Below are positions 7,794-15,795 of a stretch of 35,926 nucleotides of DNA, in pieces. How positions within the stretch are numbered: position 1 is the first letter of the stretch; each line of letters opens with the position of its first letter. Below the pieces are notes generated by a model, which worked only from the letters and a program-made list of their open reading frames with translations, was not told the origin of the DNA and searched no databases. The DNA is from Rhizobiales bacterium UBA697. Its GTDB lineage: Bacteria > Pseudomonadota > Alphaproteobacteria > Rhizobiales > Ancalomicrobiaceae. A program made the translations under genes and the position numbers. The stretch covers positions 10,621 to 46,546 of the forward strand of contig DBMN01000209.1 of assembly GCA_002298965.1 (NCBI GenBank). Direction: 5' to 3'.

Positions 7794-8651
7794 ATGCGTC
7801 TGGTTTCGTTCGTCGCCGAGGGGCGATCGAGTTGGGGAGCCGTCGTCGACGGCGGCATCGTCGATCTCGGCCGCCGCTTCGCCGCCGAAGGCCTCCTCAC
7901 CCTGCGCGCCTTCCTGGAGCGCGGCGACATGGCCGCCGCCCGTGCCGCGGTCGCCGGGGCCTCCGCCGACTTCGCGCTCGACGCGGTCGCGCTCGCCCCG
8001 GTGATCCCCGATCCCGACAAGATCGTCTGCGTCGGCATGAACTATCGCGACCACGTCGCCGAGACCGGCCGCTCCGTCACCGAGAAGCCGTCGCTCTTCG
8101 CCCGCTACGCCGGCAGCCAGGTCGGCCAGGGCGCGGCGATGATCCGCCCGAAGGTCTCCGAGCAGTTCGACTACGAGGGCGAGCTCGCGGTGATCATCGG
8201 CAAGGAATGCCGCCACGTGTCGGAGGCCGACGCGCTCTCCGTCGTCGCCGGCTACGCCTGTTACAACGACGGCTCGGTGCGCGACTGGCAGCGCCACACC
8301 ACCCAGTTCCTGCCGGGCAAGACCTTCGCCGGCACCGGCGCCTTCGGCCCCTGGATGGTGACCGCCGACGAGATCCCCGATCCGAGCGCGCTCACGCTCG
8401 AGACCCGGCTCAACGGCGAGGTCGTCCAGCACACCACCACCGACCTGATGATCGCCACCATCCCGCAGGTGATCGCCTACATGTCGGCGGTCCTGCCGCT
8501 GCTGCCCGGCGACGTCATCGTCTCCGGCACCCCCGGCGGCATCGGCGCCAAGCGCACGCCGCCGCTCTGGATGAAGGCCGGCGACGTCGTCGAGGTCGAG
8601 ATTTCGAACATCGGCGTTCTCTCGAACCCGATCGTCGACGAAGCGGCGTGA
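7794..8651 (+). CDS. Fumarylacetoacetate hydrolase (FAH)-family protein
   Basis: The 285-residue protein has a short N-terminal beta region and a full FAH catalytic domain. The metal site is visible as Glu128 and Glu130 in DYEGELAVIIG and Asp159 in YNDGSVRDWQ. KIVCVGMNYRDHVAE (about 77-90) and the C-terminal PLLPGDVIVSGTPGGIGAKRTPP are standard for the family. Members hydrolyse acylpyruvates, hydrate 2-oxopent-4-enoates or decarboxylate meta-cleavage products. All act on keto-enol diacids produced by ring opening. The ATG has an exact GAGGAGG site. The exact reaction is not predictable. Placed between ring-modifying genes and an importer plus PcaIJ, a C-C hydrolase or hydratase step after VOC cleavage is the likely role. 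Confidence 0.85.
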   Translation: MRLVSFVAEGRSSWGAVVDGGIVDLGRRFAAEGLLTLRAFLERGDMAAARAAVAGASADFALDAVALAPVIPDPDKIVCVGMNYRDHVAETGRSVTEKPSLFARYAGSQVGQGAAMIRPKVSEQFDYEGELAVIIGKECRHVSEADALSVVAGYACYNDGSVRDWQRHTTQFLPGKTFAGTGAFGPWMVTADEIPDPSALTLETRLNGEVVQHTTTDLMIATIPQVIAYMSAVLPLLPGDVIVSGTPGGIGAKRTPPLWMKAGDVVEVEISNIGVLSNPIVDEAA

Positions 8652-8745
8652 AGCGGGCGAGCCACGCGTTCGCCCCACTTCCCTTCCGTCCGATGCATCG
8701 TCAAATTTCACGGCGACCACGGCCGCCGTGCAACGGAATCAAGGA

Positions 8746-8765
8746 CGACGCCCTCGAAGGCGTCG
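8746..8765 (+). other. Leader hairpin before the Liv-type importer
   Basis: Perfect 7-bp stem CGACGCC/GGCGTCG with loop CTCGAA, 31 bp before the start of the binding-protein gene. It lies in the 145-bp gap after the FAH gene and could be a weak terminator of the upstream unit or an mRNA leader structure. Confidence 0.35.
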
Positions 8766-8796
8766 CTGACCAGGGACATCCGAGGAGCCATCCCCC

Positions 8797-9951
8797 ATGC
8801 GAATCCTTCTGAAGGCCACGTTCGCCGTCGGCGCCCTCGCGCTGGCGACCCTCCATGCCCCGAGCTTCGCCGCCGACGGCCCGGTGAAGATCGGCGCCGT
8901 CCTTTCGCTGACCGGCGGCGCCGGCACGCTCGGCGACCCGGCGCTGAAGACGCTGCAGATGTATGTCGAGGGCGTCAACAAGGCCGGCGGCCTGCTCGGA
9001 CGTCAGATCGAGCTCGTCACCTACGACGACGGCTCCGAACCCGCCAAGGCCAACGGCCTCGCCAAGCGCCTGATCGAGGACGACAAGGTCGACGTCTTCA
9101 TCGGTGGTTCGACCACCGGCTCGACCATGGCGATGTATCCGCTGGTCGAGAAGGCGGGAATGCCCTTCGTCTCGCTCGGCGGCGCGCTGGTGATCGTCGA
9201 CCCGGTCAAGAAGTGGATGTTCAAGGTCAGCCACAACGATCGGCAGATCGCCGAGAAGGTGCTGGTCGACATGAAGGCGCGCGGCCTGACCTCGATCGGC
9301 CTGATCTCGGAGACCTCCGGCTACGGCCAGTCGGGCCGCAAGGAGACGCTCGCGCTGGCGCCGAAATACGGCATCGAGATCGCCGCCGACGAGACCTACG
9401 GCAACAAGGACACCGACGTCACCGCCCAGCTCACCAAGATCAAGGGCAATCCGAAGGTGCAGGCGATCTTCGTCTTCGGCTTCGGTCAGGGCTCGGTCGT
9501 CGTCACCAAGAACATCGCCCAGCTCGGCATCAAGCTGCCGCACTACGAGGCGACCGGCTCGGCGTCGCAGGAATACATCCAGCTCGCCGGCGCCGCCTCC
9601 GAAGGTGCCCGCCTGCCCTCGCCGGCGATGCTCGTCGGCGCCAGCCTCAAGGACGGCGATCCGCAGAAGCCGATCTCGCTCGAATACGTGAAGTCCTATC
9701 AGGACCGCTACAAGTCCGAGGCCTCCACCTTCGGCGGCTATGCCCGCGACGCCTTCCACCTGTGGGCCGACGCGGTGAAGCGCGCCGGGTCCTTCGACAA
9801 GGCCAAGGTGCGCGACGCCCTCGAGCAGACCAAGGGCCTCACCGGCACCTGCGGCATCGTCAACATGACGGCGGAAGACCACCTCGGCCTCGATCTCGCG
9901 GCCTTCAAGATGGTCGAGGTCCGCAACGGCGCCTGGGTCCTGGCCGAGTGA
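8797..9951 (+). CDS. Liv-type ABC transporter periplasmic substrate-binding protein
   Basis: The 384-residue precursor has a signal peptide (about 1-25, hydrophobic core AVGALALATL, cleavage after PSFA) and a type I periplasmic binding fold starting VKIGAVLSLTGGAGTLGDPALKTLQMYV. GGLLGRQIELVTYDD and the hinge segments are typical of the LivJ/LivK family. Homologues of this group next to catabolic genes often bind aromatic acids (benzoate-, hydroxybenzoate- or protocatechuate-type ligands) and not branched-chain amino acids. First gene of the livH-livM-livG-livF-pcaIJ series. A GAGGAG site precedes the ATG. The ligand is inferred only from context. Confidence 0.92.
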   Translation: MRILLKATFAVGALALATLHAPSFAADGPVKIGAVLSLTGGAGTLGDPALKTLQMYVEGVNKAGGLLGRQIELVTYDDGSEPAKANGLAKRLIEDDKVDVFIGGSTTGSTMAMYPLVEKAGMPFVSLGGALVIVDPVKKWMFKVSHNDRQIAEKVLVDMKARGLTSIGLISETSGYGQSGRKETLALAPKYGIEIAADETYGNKDTDVTAQLTKIKGNPKVQAIFVFGFGQGSVVVTKNIAQLGIKLPHYEATGSASQEYIQLAGAASEGARLPSPAMLVGASLKDGDPQKPISLEYVKSYQDRYKSEASTFGGYARDAFHLWADAVKRAGSFDKAKVRDALEQTKGLTGTCGIVNMTAEDHLGLDLAAFKMVEVRNGAWVLAE

Positions 9952-10036
9952 CGCCGACCGGTGTCCGGCCCCGGCCGGACACCACCCGCGCCCCCTGCCC
10001 GTCCGTCCGCGTTCCCTCCCCCGCCGGAGCCCCGCC

Positions 10037-10912
10037 ATGTCCATGCAGCTGCTGCAGTTCCTGTTCTCCGGCCTGACGCTGGGGGCCGCCTACACCCTGG
10101 CGGCGCTCGGGTTCTCGATGATCTACAACGCCTCGGGCATCATCAACTTCGCCCAGGGCGAGTTCATCATGGTCGGCGGCATGGCGGCCGCGGCCCTCGC
10201 CGCCCAGGGCGTCGCCCTGCCGATCGCCTGCGTCGGCGGCGTCGCGATCGCGGCCCTGGTCGGCGTGGCGGTCGAACGGCTGGCGATCGCGCCGACCCGC
10301 AACGCCGAGGCCACCTCGATCGTCATCGTCACCATCGGCGTCTCGATGGTGCTGCGCGGGCTGACCGAGATCCTGCTCGGCAAGCAGAACCACGCCCTCG
10401 CCGCCTTCTCCGGCGAGCGCCCCCTCGAGCTCGCCGGCGCGTCGATCCTGCCGCAGAGCCTGTGGGTGCTCGGCGTCTCGGCGGCGATCGTGGTGGCGCT
10501 GGCGCTGTTCTTCGGCCGCACCCGCTTCGGCAAGGCGATGCTCGCCACCGCCCACAATCGTCTGGCGGCGCAGCTGTGCGGCGTCGACGTGCGCAAGGTG
10601 ATGATCTCGTCCTTCGCGCTCTCCGCCGCGATCGGCGCGGTCGGCGGCGTGACGCTGACGCCGATCACCACCGTCGCCTACGACACCGGCATCATGCTCG
10701 GCCTCAAGGGCTTCGTCGCGGCGACGCTCGGCGGCCTCGGCTCGGGTGTCGGCGCGGTCTTCGGCGGGCTGTTCCTCGGTCTCTTCGAGGCGCTGACCGC
10801 CGGTTACGTCTCCTCGTCCTACAAGGACGCGGTGCCCTTTCTCCTCGTCTTCGTCGTGCTGATCGTCCGCCCGCAGGGTGTGTTCGGCGCCAAGAAGTCC
10901 GACCGCGTCTGA
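10037..10912 (+). CDS. livH: Branched-chain-type ABC transporter permease (LivH family)
   Basis: The 291-residue inner-membrane protein has about eight hydrophobic segments. The LivH hallmark is GIINFAQGEFIMVGGM near residues 34-50. A cytoplasmic coupling segment, ATAHNRLAAQLCGVDVRKV, lies in the middle. It pairs with LivM to form the translocation channel of an importer for the ligand held by the upstream binding protein. A GGAG site precedes the start. A second ATG lies two codons downstream. The next gene begins 10 bp after the stop. Confidence 0.93.
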   Translation: MSMQLLQFLFSGLTLGAAYTLAALGFSMIYNASGIINFAQGEFIMVGGMAAAALAAQGVALPIACVGGVAIAALVGVAVERLAIAPTRNAEATSIVIVTIGVSMVLRGLTEILLGKQNHALAAFSGERPLELAGASILPQSLWVLGVSAAIVVALALFFGRTRFGKAMLATAHNRLAAQLCGVDVRKVMISSFALSAAIGAVGGVTLTPITTVAYDTGIMLGLKGFVAATLGGLGSGVGAVFGGLFLGLFEALTAGYVSSSYKDAVPFLLVFVVLIVRPQGVFGAKKSDRV

Positions 10913-10921
10913 GGCAAACCC

Positions 10922-11914
10922 ATGGTCTCCCTCACTTCCGCCCCCGCCTCGGCCTCCCGGCCGGCACCGGCCGAGATCGCCGGCGAGAGCCGCTGGCGCG
11001 GCCTCCTCGCCCTCGGCGCGGTCATCGTCGCCCTGCCCTTCGTGCTGCCCAACGCGTGGTACACCGACGTCGCCATCCACGTCGCCATCCAGGCGGTGAA
11101 CGCCATCGCGCTCAATCTCCTGATCGGCTTCACCGGCCAGATCAGCCTGGGCCACGCCGGCTTCTTCGGCATCGGCGCCTACGGCTCGGCGATCCTGACG
11201 GCGCGCTTCGGTCTGCCCTCGATCGCCGCCCTCGCCGTGACCGCGGCGGCGACCGGGCTGCTCGCCTGGTGCCTCGCCGGACCGATCCTGCGCCTCAAGG
11301 GCCACTCGCTCGCCATGGCGACGCTCGGCTTCGGCATCATCGTGTCGATCGTCATCACCAACGAGGCGGCCTGGACCGGCGGTCCCGACGGCCTCTCCGT
11401 CGACGACTTCCGGATCTTCGGGCTCCGGATCGCCGGCGAGAAGACCTGGTACTGGATCTTCGCCGGCGTCCTCTTCGTCGCGGTGGTGCTGGCGCAGAAC
11501 TTCGTCGACAGCCCGGCCGGCCGCGCCGTCCAGGCGCTGCACGGCTCGGAGACCGCGGCCGCTGTCGCCGGTGTCGACGTCAAGGCCTACAAGACCGGCG
11601 TCTTCGTGCTCTCCGCCGTGATCGTCTCGATCATGGGATCGCTGTCGGCCCACTATTCCGGCTTCATCAATCCAGGCATCGCCAACTTCATGATGTCGGT
11701 CGAGGTGGTGACCATGGTGGTGCTCGGCGGCATGGCCTCGGTCTGGGGCTCCGTCGTCGGCGCCGCGCTGCTCGGACTGCTGCCGCAGTTCCTCGCCGGT
11801 CTCGAGGGCTGGGACACCGTGGTCTTCGGCCTGATCCTCGCCCTCACCGTGATCTTCATGCCGCGCGGCATCGTGCCGACCCTCGCCGCTCGCTTCCGGA
11901 GGGCCGCCCCGTGA
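10922..11914 (+). CDS. livM: Branched-chain-type ABC transporter permease (LivM family)
   Basis: The 330-residue inner-membrane permease has the family motif GFTGQISLGHAGFFGIGAYG (about 61-80) and about nine hydrophobic segments. The cytoplasmic loop with AVQALHGSETAAAVAGVDVKAYK is the ATPase-contacting region. Ala/Pro-rich residues 1-20 before the first helix are not conserved in this family, so an internal start is possible, but the ATG is well placed after livH. Its stop overlaps the GTG start of livG. Confidence 0.93.
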   Translation: MVSLTSAPASASRPAPAEIAGESRWRGLLALGAVIVALPFVLPNAWYTDVAIHVAIQAVNAIALNLLIGFTGQISLGHAGFFGIGAYGSAILTARFGLPSIAALAVTAAATGLLAWCLAGPILRLKGHSLAMATLGFGIIVSIVITNEAAWTGGPDGLSVDDFRIFGLRIAGEKTWYWIFAGVLFVAVVLAQNFVDSPAGRAVQALHGSETAAAVAGVDVKAYKTGVFVLSAVIVSIMGSLSAHYSGFINPGIANFMMSVEVVTMVVLGGMASVWGSVVGAALLGLLPQFLAGLEGWDTVVFGLILALTVIFMPRGIVPTLAARFRRAAP

Positions 11915-12693
11915 CGATGATCGAGGTCACCCACCTGTCGAAGTCCTTCGGCGGCATCCATGCCGTGCGGGACGTCACCTTCGAGATCCCCTCGGGCATC
12001 GTCTATTCGGTGATCGGCCCCAACGGCGCCGGCAAGACGACGCTCTTCAACCTGATCTCCGGCCTCTACACGCCGTCGGGCGGATCGATCCGCTTCCTCG
12101 GCAGCGAGGTCGGCGGCATGGCGCCGAACGCGCTCGCCGCCCGCGGCATGAGCCGGACCTTCCAGAACCTGCAGGTCTGCATGAACCTCGGCGCGCTCGA
12201 CAACGTCATGGTCGGCGCCCACCTGAAGCTCGACGGCGGCATCCTCTCGGCGCTCTTCCGCAAGCCCGGCCTGATGCGCGAGGACCGCCGTGCGCGCGCC
12301 CGTGCCGCCGATCTCCTCGCCTTCGTCGGCTGCGAGAAATACCTCCACGCCGATGCTTCCGCGATGCCCTACGGCGCGCTGAAGCGGCTGGAGATCGCCC
12401 GTGCGCTGATGAACGATCCCAAGATCCTCTTCCTCGACGAACCGGCGGCCGGCCTCAACCACACCGAGACCGCCGAGATCGAGGAACTGGTCGCCACGCT
12501 GGCCAAGTCCGGTCTCACCGTCGTCCTCGTCGAGCACGACATGAAGCTGGTGATGAACGTCTCCGACCGCATCCTCGTCCTCGACTACGGACGCCGGCTG
12601 GCGGAGGGCACCCCGGCCGAGATCCGGGTCAACCGCGACGTCGTCGCCGCCTACCTCGGCACCGCCGCAGCGCAGGAGGCCGCCCATGGCTGA
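11911..12693 (+). CDS. livG: Branched-chain-type ABC transporter ATPase (LivG family)
   Basis: The 260-residue cytoplasmic ATPase shows Walker A GPNGAGKTT, Q-loop TFQNLQ, Walker B ILFLDEPAAGLN and switch EHDM. The C-terminal LivG-type tail AEIRVNRDVVAAYLG is present. The ABC signature is unusual: where LSGGQ or LSYGQQ is expected it reads AMPYGALKRLEIARAL. The GTG at 11911 overlaps the livM stop (GTGA) and has a GGAGG site eight bases upstream, so I prefer it over the ATG at 11917. It presumably forms a heterodimer with LivF. Confidence 0.92.
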   Translation: MTMIEVTHLSKSFGGIHAVRDVTFEIPSGIVYSVIGPNGAGKTTLFNLISGLYTPSGGSIRFLGSEVGGMAPNALAARGMSRTFQNLQVCMNLGALDNVMVGAHLKLDGGILSALFRKPGLMREDRRARARAADLLAFVGCEKYLHADASAMPYGALKRLEIARALMNDPKILFLDEPAAGLNHTETAEIEELVATLAKSGLTVVLVEHDMKLVMNVSDRILVLDYGRRLAEGTPAEIRVNRDVVAAYLGTAAAQEAAHG

Positions 12694-13420
12694 CCCCGTC
12701 GCCGATCCCGACCGCCCGATGCTCGAACTGAAGGGCGTCCGCAGCCGTTACGGCCGCATCGAGGTCCTGCACGGCATCGATCTCACCGTGAACCGCGGCG
12801 AGCTCGTCGCCCTCGTCGGCGCCAACGGCGCCGGCAAGACGACGCTGCTGCGCACCATCTCCGGCGTCCAACCGCTCACCGGCGGGTCGATCACCCTCGA
12901 CGGCGAGGATCTCGGCACCCGGCGCCCGGAGGCCCGCGTCGTCGCCGGCGTGCTCCAGGTCCCCGAGGGTCGCCAGGTCTTCGCGCCGATGACGATCGAG
13001 GACAACCTCGCGATGGGCGCCTTCACCCGGCCGGCGCACGAGATCCGCCGCGGGCTCGACGAGATCTGGGCGCTCTTCCCCGTCCTCCACGAGAAGCGCG
13101 GCCTCGCCGCCGGCAATCTCTCCGGCGGACAGCAACAGATGGTGGCGCTCGGCCGCGCCCTGATGGGCCGACCAAAGCTCCTGCTCCTCGACGAACCGTC
13201 GATGGGTCTGGCGCCGCTGGTGGTCGAAGAGATCTTCCGCGTCGTCGAGCGGCTGAAGGCGAGCGGCATGACCATTCTTCTCGTCGAGCAGAACGCCGGC
13301 GCCGCGCTGGCGCTCGCCGATCGCGGCTACGTGCTCGAGACCGGCACGGTGGTGCTGACCGGCACCGGCCGCGAGCTCCTCGGCGACGACGAGGTGCGCC
13401 GGGCCTATCTCGGCATGTGA
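12686..13420 (+). CDS. livF: Branched-chain-type ABC transporter ATPase (LivF family)
   Basis: The 244-residue ATPase has Walker A GANGAGKTT, Q-loop region VLQVPEGRQVFAPMTIEDNL (the PEGR stretch is a LivF hallmark), canonical signature LSGGQQQMVALGRAL and Walker B LLLLDEPSMGLAP. The start overlaps the end of livG by 8 bp. It completes a five-gene importer. The stop lies 47 bp before the pcaI start, so transporter and CoA-transferase are likely one transcript. Confidence 0.93.
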   Translation: MADPVADPDRPMLELKGVRSRYGRIEVLHGIDLTVNRGELVALVGANGAGKTTLLRTISGVQPLTGGSITLDGEDLGTRRPEARVVAGVLQVPEGRQVFAPMTIEDNLAMGAFTRPAHEIRRGLDEIWALFPVLHEKRGLAAGNLSGGQQQMVALGRALMGRPKLLLLDEPSMGLAPLVVEEIFRVVERLKASGMTILLVEQNAGAALALADRGYVLETGTVVLTGTGRELLGDDEVRRAYLGM

Positions 13421-13467
13421 GCGAACCCGAGGCCGCGTGTTCGCGCGCCGACATCCCCGAGGAACAG

Positions 13468-14142
13468 ATGAACAAGATCCGGACTTCGCTTCGCGAGGCG
13501 GTCGCCGACTTGGCGGACGGGGCCTCGATCATGATCGGCGGCTTCGGCGACGCCGGCGTGCCCTTCGAGCTGATCGACGCGCTCGCCGACCAGGGCGCGA
13601 AGGACCTCACCATCGTCTCCAACAACGCCGGCACCGGCGGCGAGGGCATCGCCAAGCTGATCGCGCTCGGCCGTGTCCGCAAGATCGTCTGCTCGTTCCC
13701 GCGGCAGGCCGATTCCAGGGCCTTCGACCAGCGCTATCTCTCCGGCGAGCTGACCCTCGATCTGGTGCCGCAGGGCAATCTCGCCGAGCGCATCCGCGCG
13801 GCGGGTGCCGGCATCGGCGGCTTCTTCACCCCGACCGGCTACGGCACGCGCCTCGCCGAGGGCAAGGAGACGCGCGAGATCGACGGGCGCATGTACGTGC
13901 TCGAATACCCGATCGCCGCCGACTGGGCCTTCATCAAGGCCGAGAAGGGCGACGCCCACGGCAACCTCGTCTACCGCAAGACCGCCCGCAACTTCGGCCC
14001 GATCATGGCGACCGCGGCCAAGTGCACCGTGGCGCAGGTCACGGAGGTCGTCGAAGTCGGCGCGCTCGACCCCGAGACCGTCGTCACCCCCGGCATCTAC
14101 GTCCAGCGCGTGGTGCCCGTCGCCGCGACCCCGGCCGCGTGA
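13468..14142 (+). CDS. pcaI: 3-oxoadipate-type CoA-transferase, subunit A
   Basis: The 224-residue protein is a family I CoA-transferase alpha subunit. It matches PcaI/CatI closely along its length: GASIMIGGFGDAGVP, LTIVSNNAGTGGEG, VCSFPRQADSRAF, PQGNLAERIRAAGAGIGGFF, PTGYGTRLAEGKETREIDG and the NLVYRKTARNFGP block. With PcaJ it moves CoA from succinyl-CoA to a 3-oxo acid such as 3-oxoadipate. The ATG at 13468 has a GAGGAAC site and matches the family start (MNKI). A GTG at 13417 overlapping livF would add 17 non-conserved residues. Exact acid specificity (3-oxoadipate versus acetoacetate or another 3-oxo acid) cannot be proved from sequence. Confidence 0.9.
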   Translation: MNKIRTSLREAVADLADGASIMIGGFGDAGVPFELIDALADQGAKDLTIVSNNAGTGGEGIAKLIALGRVRKIVCSFPRQADSRAFDQRYLSGELTLDLVPQGNLAERIRAAGAGIGGFFTPTGYGTRLAEGKETREIDGRMYVLEYPIAADWAFIKAEKGDAHGNLVYRKTARNFGPIMATAAKCTVAQVTEVVEVGALDPETVVTPGIYVQRVVPVAATPAA

Positions 14143-14152
14143 GGAGAGCGCC

Positions 14153-14827
14153 ATGAGCAAGCCCTACACCCGCCTCGACCGCCGCGCGATCGCCGCACGC
14201 ATCGCCGCCGACATCCCCGACGGGTCCTACGTCAACCTCGGCATCGGCGCGCCGACCGAGGTCGCCGACTGCCTGCCGCGAGGCGTGACGATCATCCTCC
14301 ACACCGAGAACGGTCTGCTCGGCATGGGTCCGAAGCCGCCGGAGGGCGAGGAGGACGTCGACCTGATCAACGCCGGCAAGCAGTTCGTCACCGCGCTGCC
14401 GGGGGCGTCCTACTTCCACCACGCCGACAGTTTCGCGATGATGCGCGGCGGCCACCTCGACTACTGCGTCCTCGGTGCCTATCAGGTCTCGGTCGCCGGC
14501 GATCTCGCCAACTGGCACACCGGCGCGCCCGGCGCGATCCCCGCCGTCGGCGGCGCGATGGATCTGGCGATCGGCGCCAAGTCGGTCTTCGTCATGATGG
14601 ATCTCCTGACCAAGACCGGCGAGAGCAAGCTCGTCGTGCGCTGCACCAGCCCGCTGACCGGCGTCGCCTGCGTCCGCCGCGTCTACACCGACCACGCCAC
14701 CTTCGACATCGGCCCCGACGGCGTCACCGCCCGCGACCTCGTCGCAGGGCTCGATCTCGCGACGCTGGAGACGCTCTGCGGCGTGCCCCTGGGAGCGGCC
14801 GACGGCGCTGCGCGAAGCCGCGCCTGA
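14153..14827 (+). CDS. pcaJ: 3-oxoadipate-type CoA-transferase, subunit B
   Basis: The 224-residue beta subunit carries the active-site glutamate in HTENGLLGMG (about residues 47-56), which forms the covalent glutamyl-CoA intermediate. Other conserved parts are VNLGIGAPTEVADCLP, GHLDYCVLGAYQVSVAGDLANW and KTGESKLVVRCTSPLTGVACVRRVYTD. It starts 10 bp after pcaI with a GAGGAGAG site. Last gene of the import and activation operon (8797-14827). Confidence 0.9.
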   Translation: MSKPYTRLDRRAIAARIAADIPDGSYVNLGIGAPTEVADCLPRGVTIILHTENGLLGMGPKPPEGEEDVDLINAGKQFVTALPGASYFHHADSFAMMRGGHLDYCVLGAYQVSVAGDLANWHTGAPGAIPAVGGAMDLAIGAKSVFVMMDLLTKTGESKLVVRCTSPLTGVACVRRVYTDHATFDIGPDGVTARDLVAGLDLATLETLCGVPLGAADGAARSRA

Positions 14828-14918
14828 CGGAGCGACGATCGGCCCGCTTGCTTCCATCCGCCGGACGTCTGGAATGGTGGACGCGAGAATCGGCGAGACG
14901 ATCGGACAGGCGGCCACG

Positions 14919-15710
14919 ATGTCGAAATTCGGAACGAATGCCGGGATCCCCGGAATCGCCGCGGCGATGCTCGCCGTCACGGTCGCCGCCGCAGAGGCCG
15001 GCCCGGCGCGGCCGGCGGGTGCCGAGCCTGCCGGCTGGCAGATCGAGGTCACCAGTTACGGCTGGTTCTCGGGCTTCCACGGCGACACCGCCACCCTGCC
15101 GCCGTTGCCCGCCGCCCGGGTCGACATGGGCTTCGGCGACATCCTGTCGAAGCTCGACGGCGCGCTGATGGGCATCGTCTACGCCCGCAGGGATCGGCTG
15201 ATCCTGTGGGGCGACCTGATGTATTCGAAACTGTCGGTCGACGAGCGCTTCACGACCCCCGTCTCGTCCTCGCTGACCCTGTCGAGCTCGACCCTCGTCG
15301 TCTCCGGCGGCCTCGGCTGGAGGGTCGTCGACGATCGGGTCTGGAACCTCGACCTGATGGCGGGTGCCCGCCTCTACCGGGTGAAGACCGACGCGCAGCT
15401 GAGCCTGCCCGGCTTCGGCATCACCCGCTCCGGCGACACCGACGAGGTCTGGGTCGATCCGATGCTCGGCGCCCACGCCGGCGTCCGCCTCTCCGACCGC
15501 TGGTACCTGACCTCCTGGGCCCTCGCCGGCGGCTCCGACACCGGATCGAAACTGTCGTGGGACGCCTTCGGTGGCGTCGGTTGGAAGTACGACGATCGCT
15601 ACACGCTGCTCGCCGGCTATCGCGGCCTCGGCATCGACCATACCCGCGGCGGCTACGTCTACGACATCGTCCAGCACGGTCCGATCATCGGCGTGAAGAC
15701 CAGCTTCTGA
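14919..15710 (+). CDS. Outer-membrane beta-barrel protein
   Basis: The 263-residue protein has an N-terminal signal-like stretch (GIPGIAAAMLAVTVAAAEA). Alternating amphipathic strands follow, such as WQIEVTSYGWFSGFHGD, LILWGDLMYSKLSV, LVVSGGLGWRVV and YTLLAGYRGLGIDH. It ends in Phe (GVKTSF), the usual C-terminal signal for Bam-mediated insertion. About ten strands can be drawn. No specific family is recognised beyond the general OmpW/OmpA-barrel appearance. An ATG at 14874 in the same frame would add 15 residues before the signal peptide. I prefer 14919 because it puts the hydrophobic core at a normal distance. It is monocistronic and convergent with the phosphoesterase. Confidence 0.75.
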   Translation: MSKFGTNAGIPGIAAAMLAVTVAAAEAGPARPAGAEPAGWQIEVTSYGWFSGFHGDTATLPPLPAARVDMGFGDILSKLDGALMGIVYARRDRLILWGDLMYSKLSVDERFTTPVSSSLTLSSSTLVVSGGLGWRVVDDRVWNLDLMAGARLYRVKTDAQLSLPGFGITRSGDTDEVWVDPMLGAHAGVRLSDRWYLTSWALAGGSDTGSKLSWDAFGGVGWKYDDRYTLLAGYRGLGIDHTRGGYVYDIVQHGPIIGVKTSF

Positions 15711-15734
15711 AGCGACCGCCCGCCGACACGACGA

Positions 15735-15763
15735 CCCCGCCGGCTCGAGGCGAACCGGCGGGG
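15735..15763. terminator. Bidirectional hairpin between convergent genes
   Basis: Perfect 9-bp inverted repeat CCCCGCCGG/CCGGCGGGG with an 11-base loop, midway in the 85-bp gap between the outer-membrane protein stop and the phosphoesterase stop. No T run, but the position and stability fit a shared terminator. Confidence 0.65.
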
Positions 15764-15795
15764 CGCATGGGGGATGGTCGTGGTCGTCGCGCCGC

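Noticed and set aside
9961..12693. A 910-residue open frame ending in LivG, looking like a LivH/LivM-region fusion to an ATPase
   Set aside because: The part before 11911 is an out-of-frame reading of livH and livM; LivG has its own GTG start and ribosome site.
13417..13467. GTG start of pcaI overlapping the livF stop
   Set aside because: It would add 17 non-conserved residues; the ATG at 13468 has a GAGGAAC site and gives the family N-terminus.
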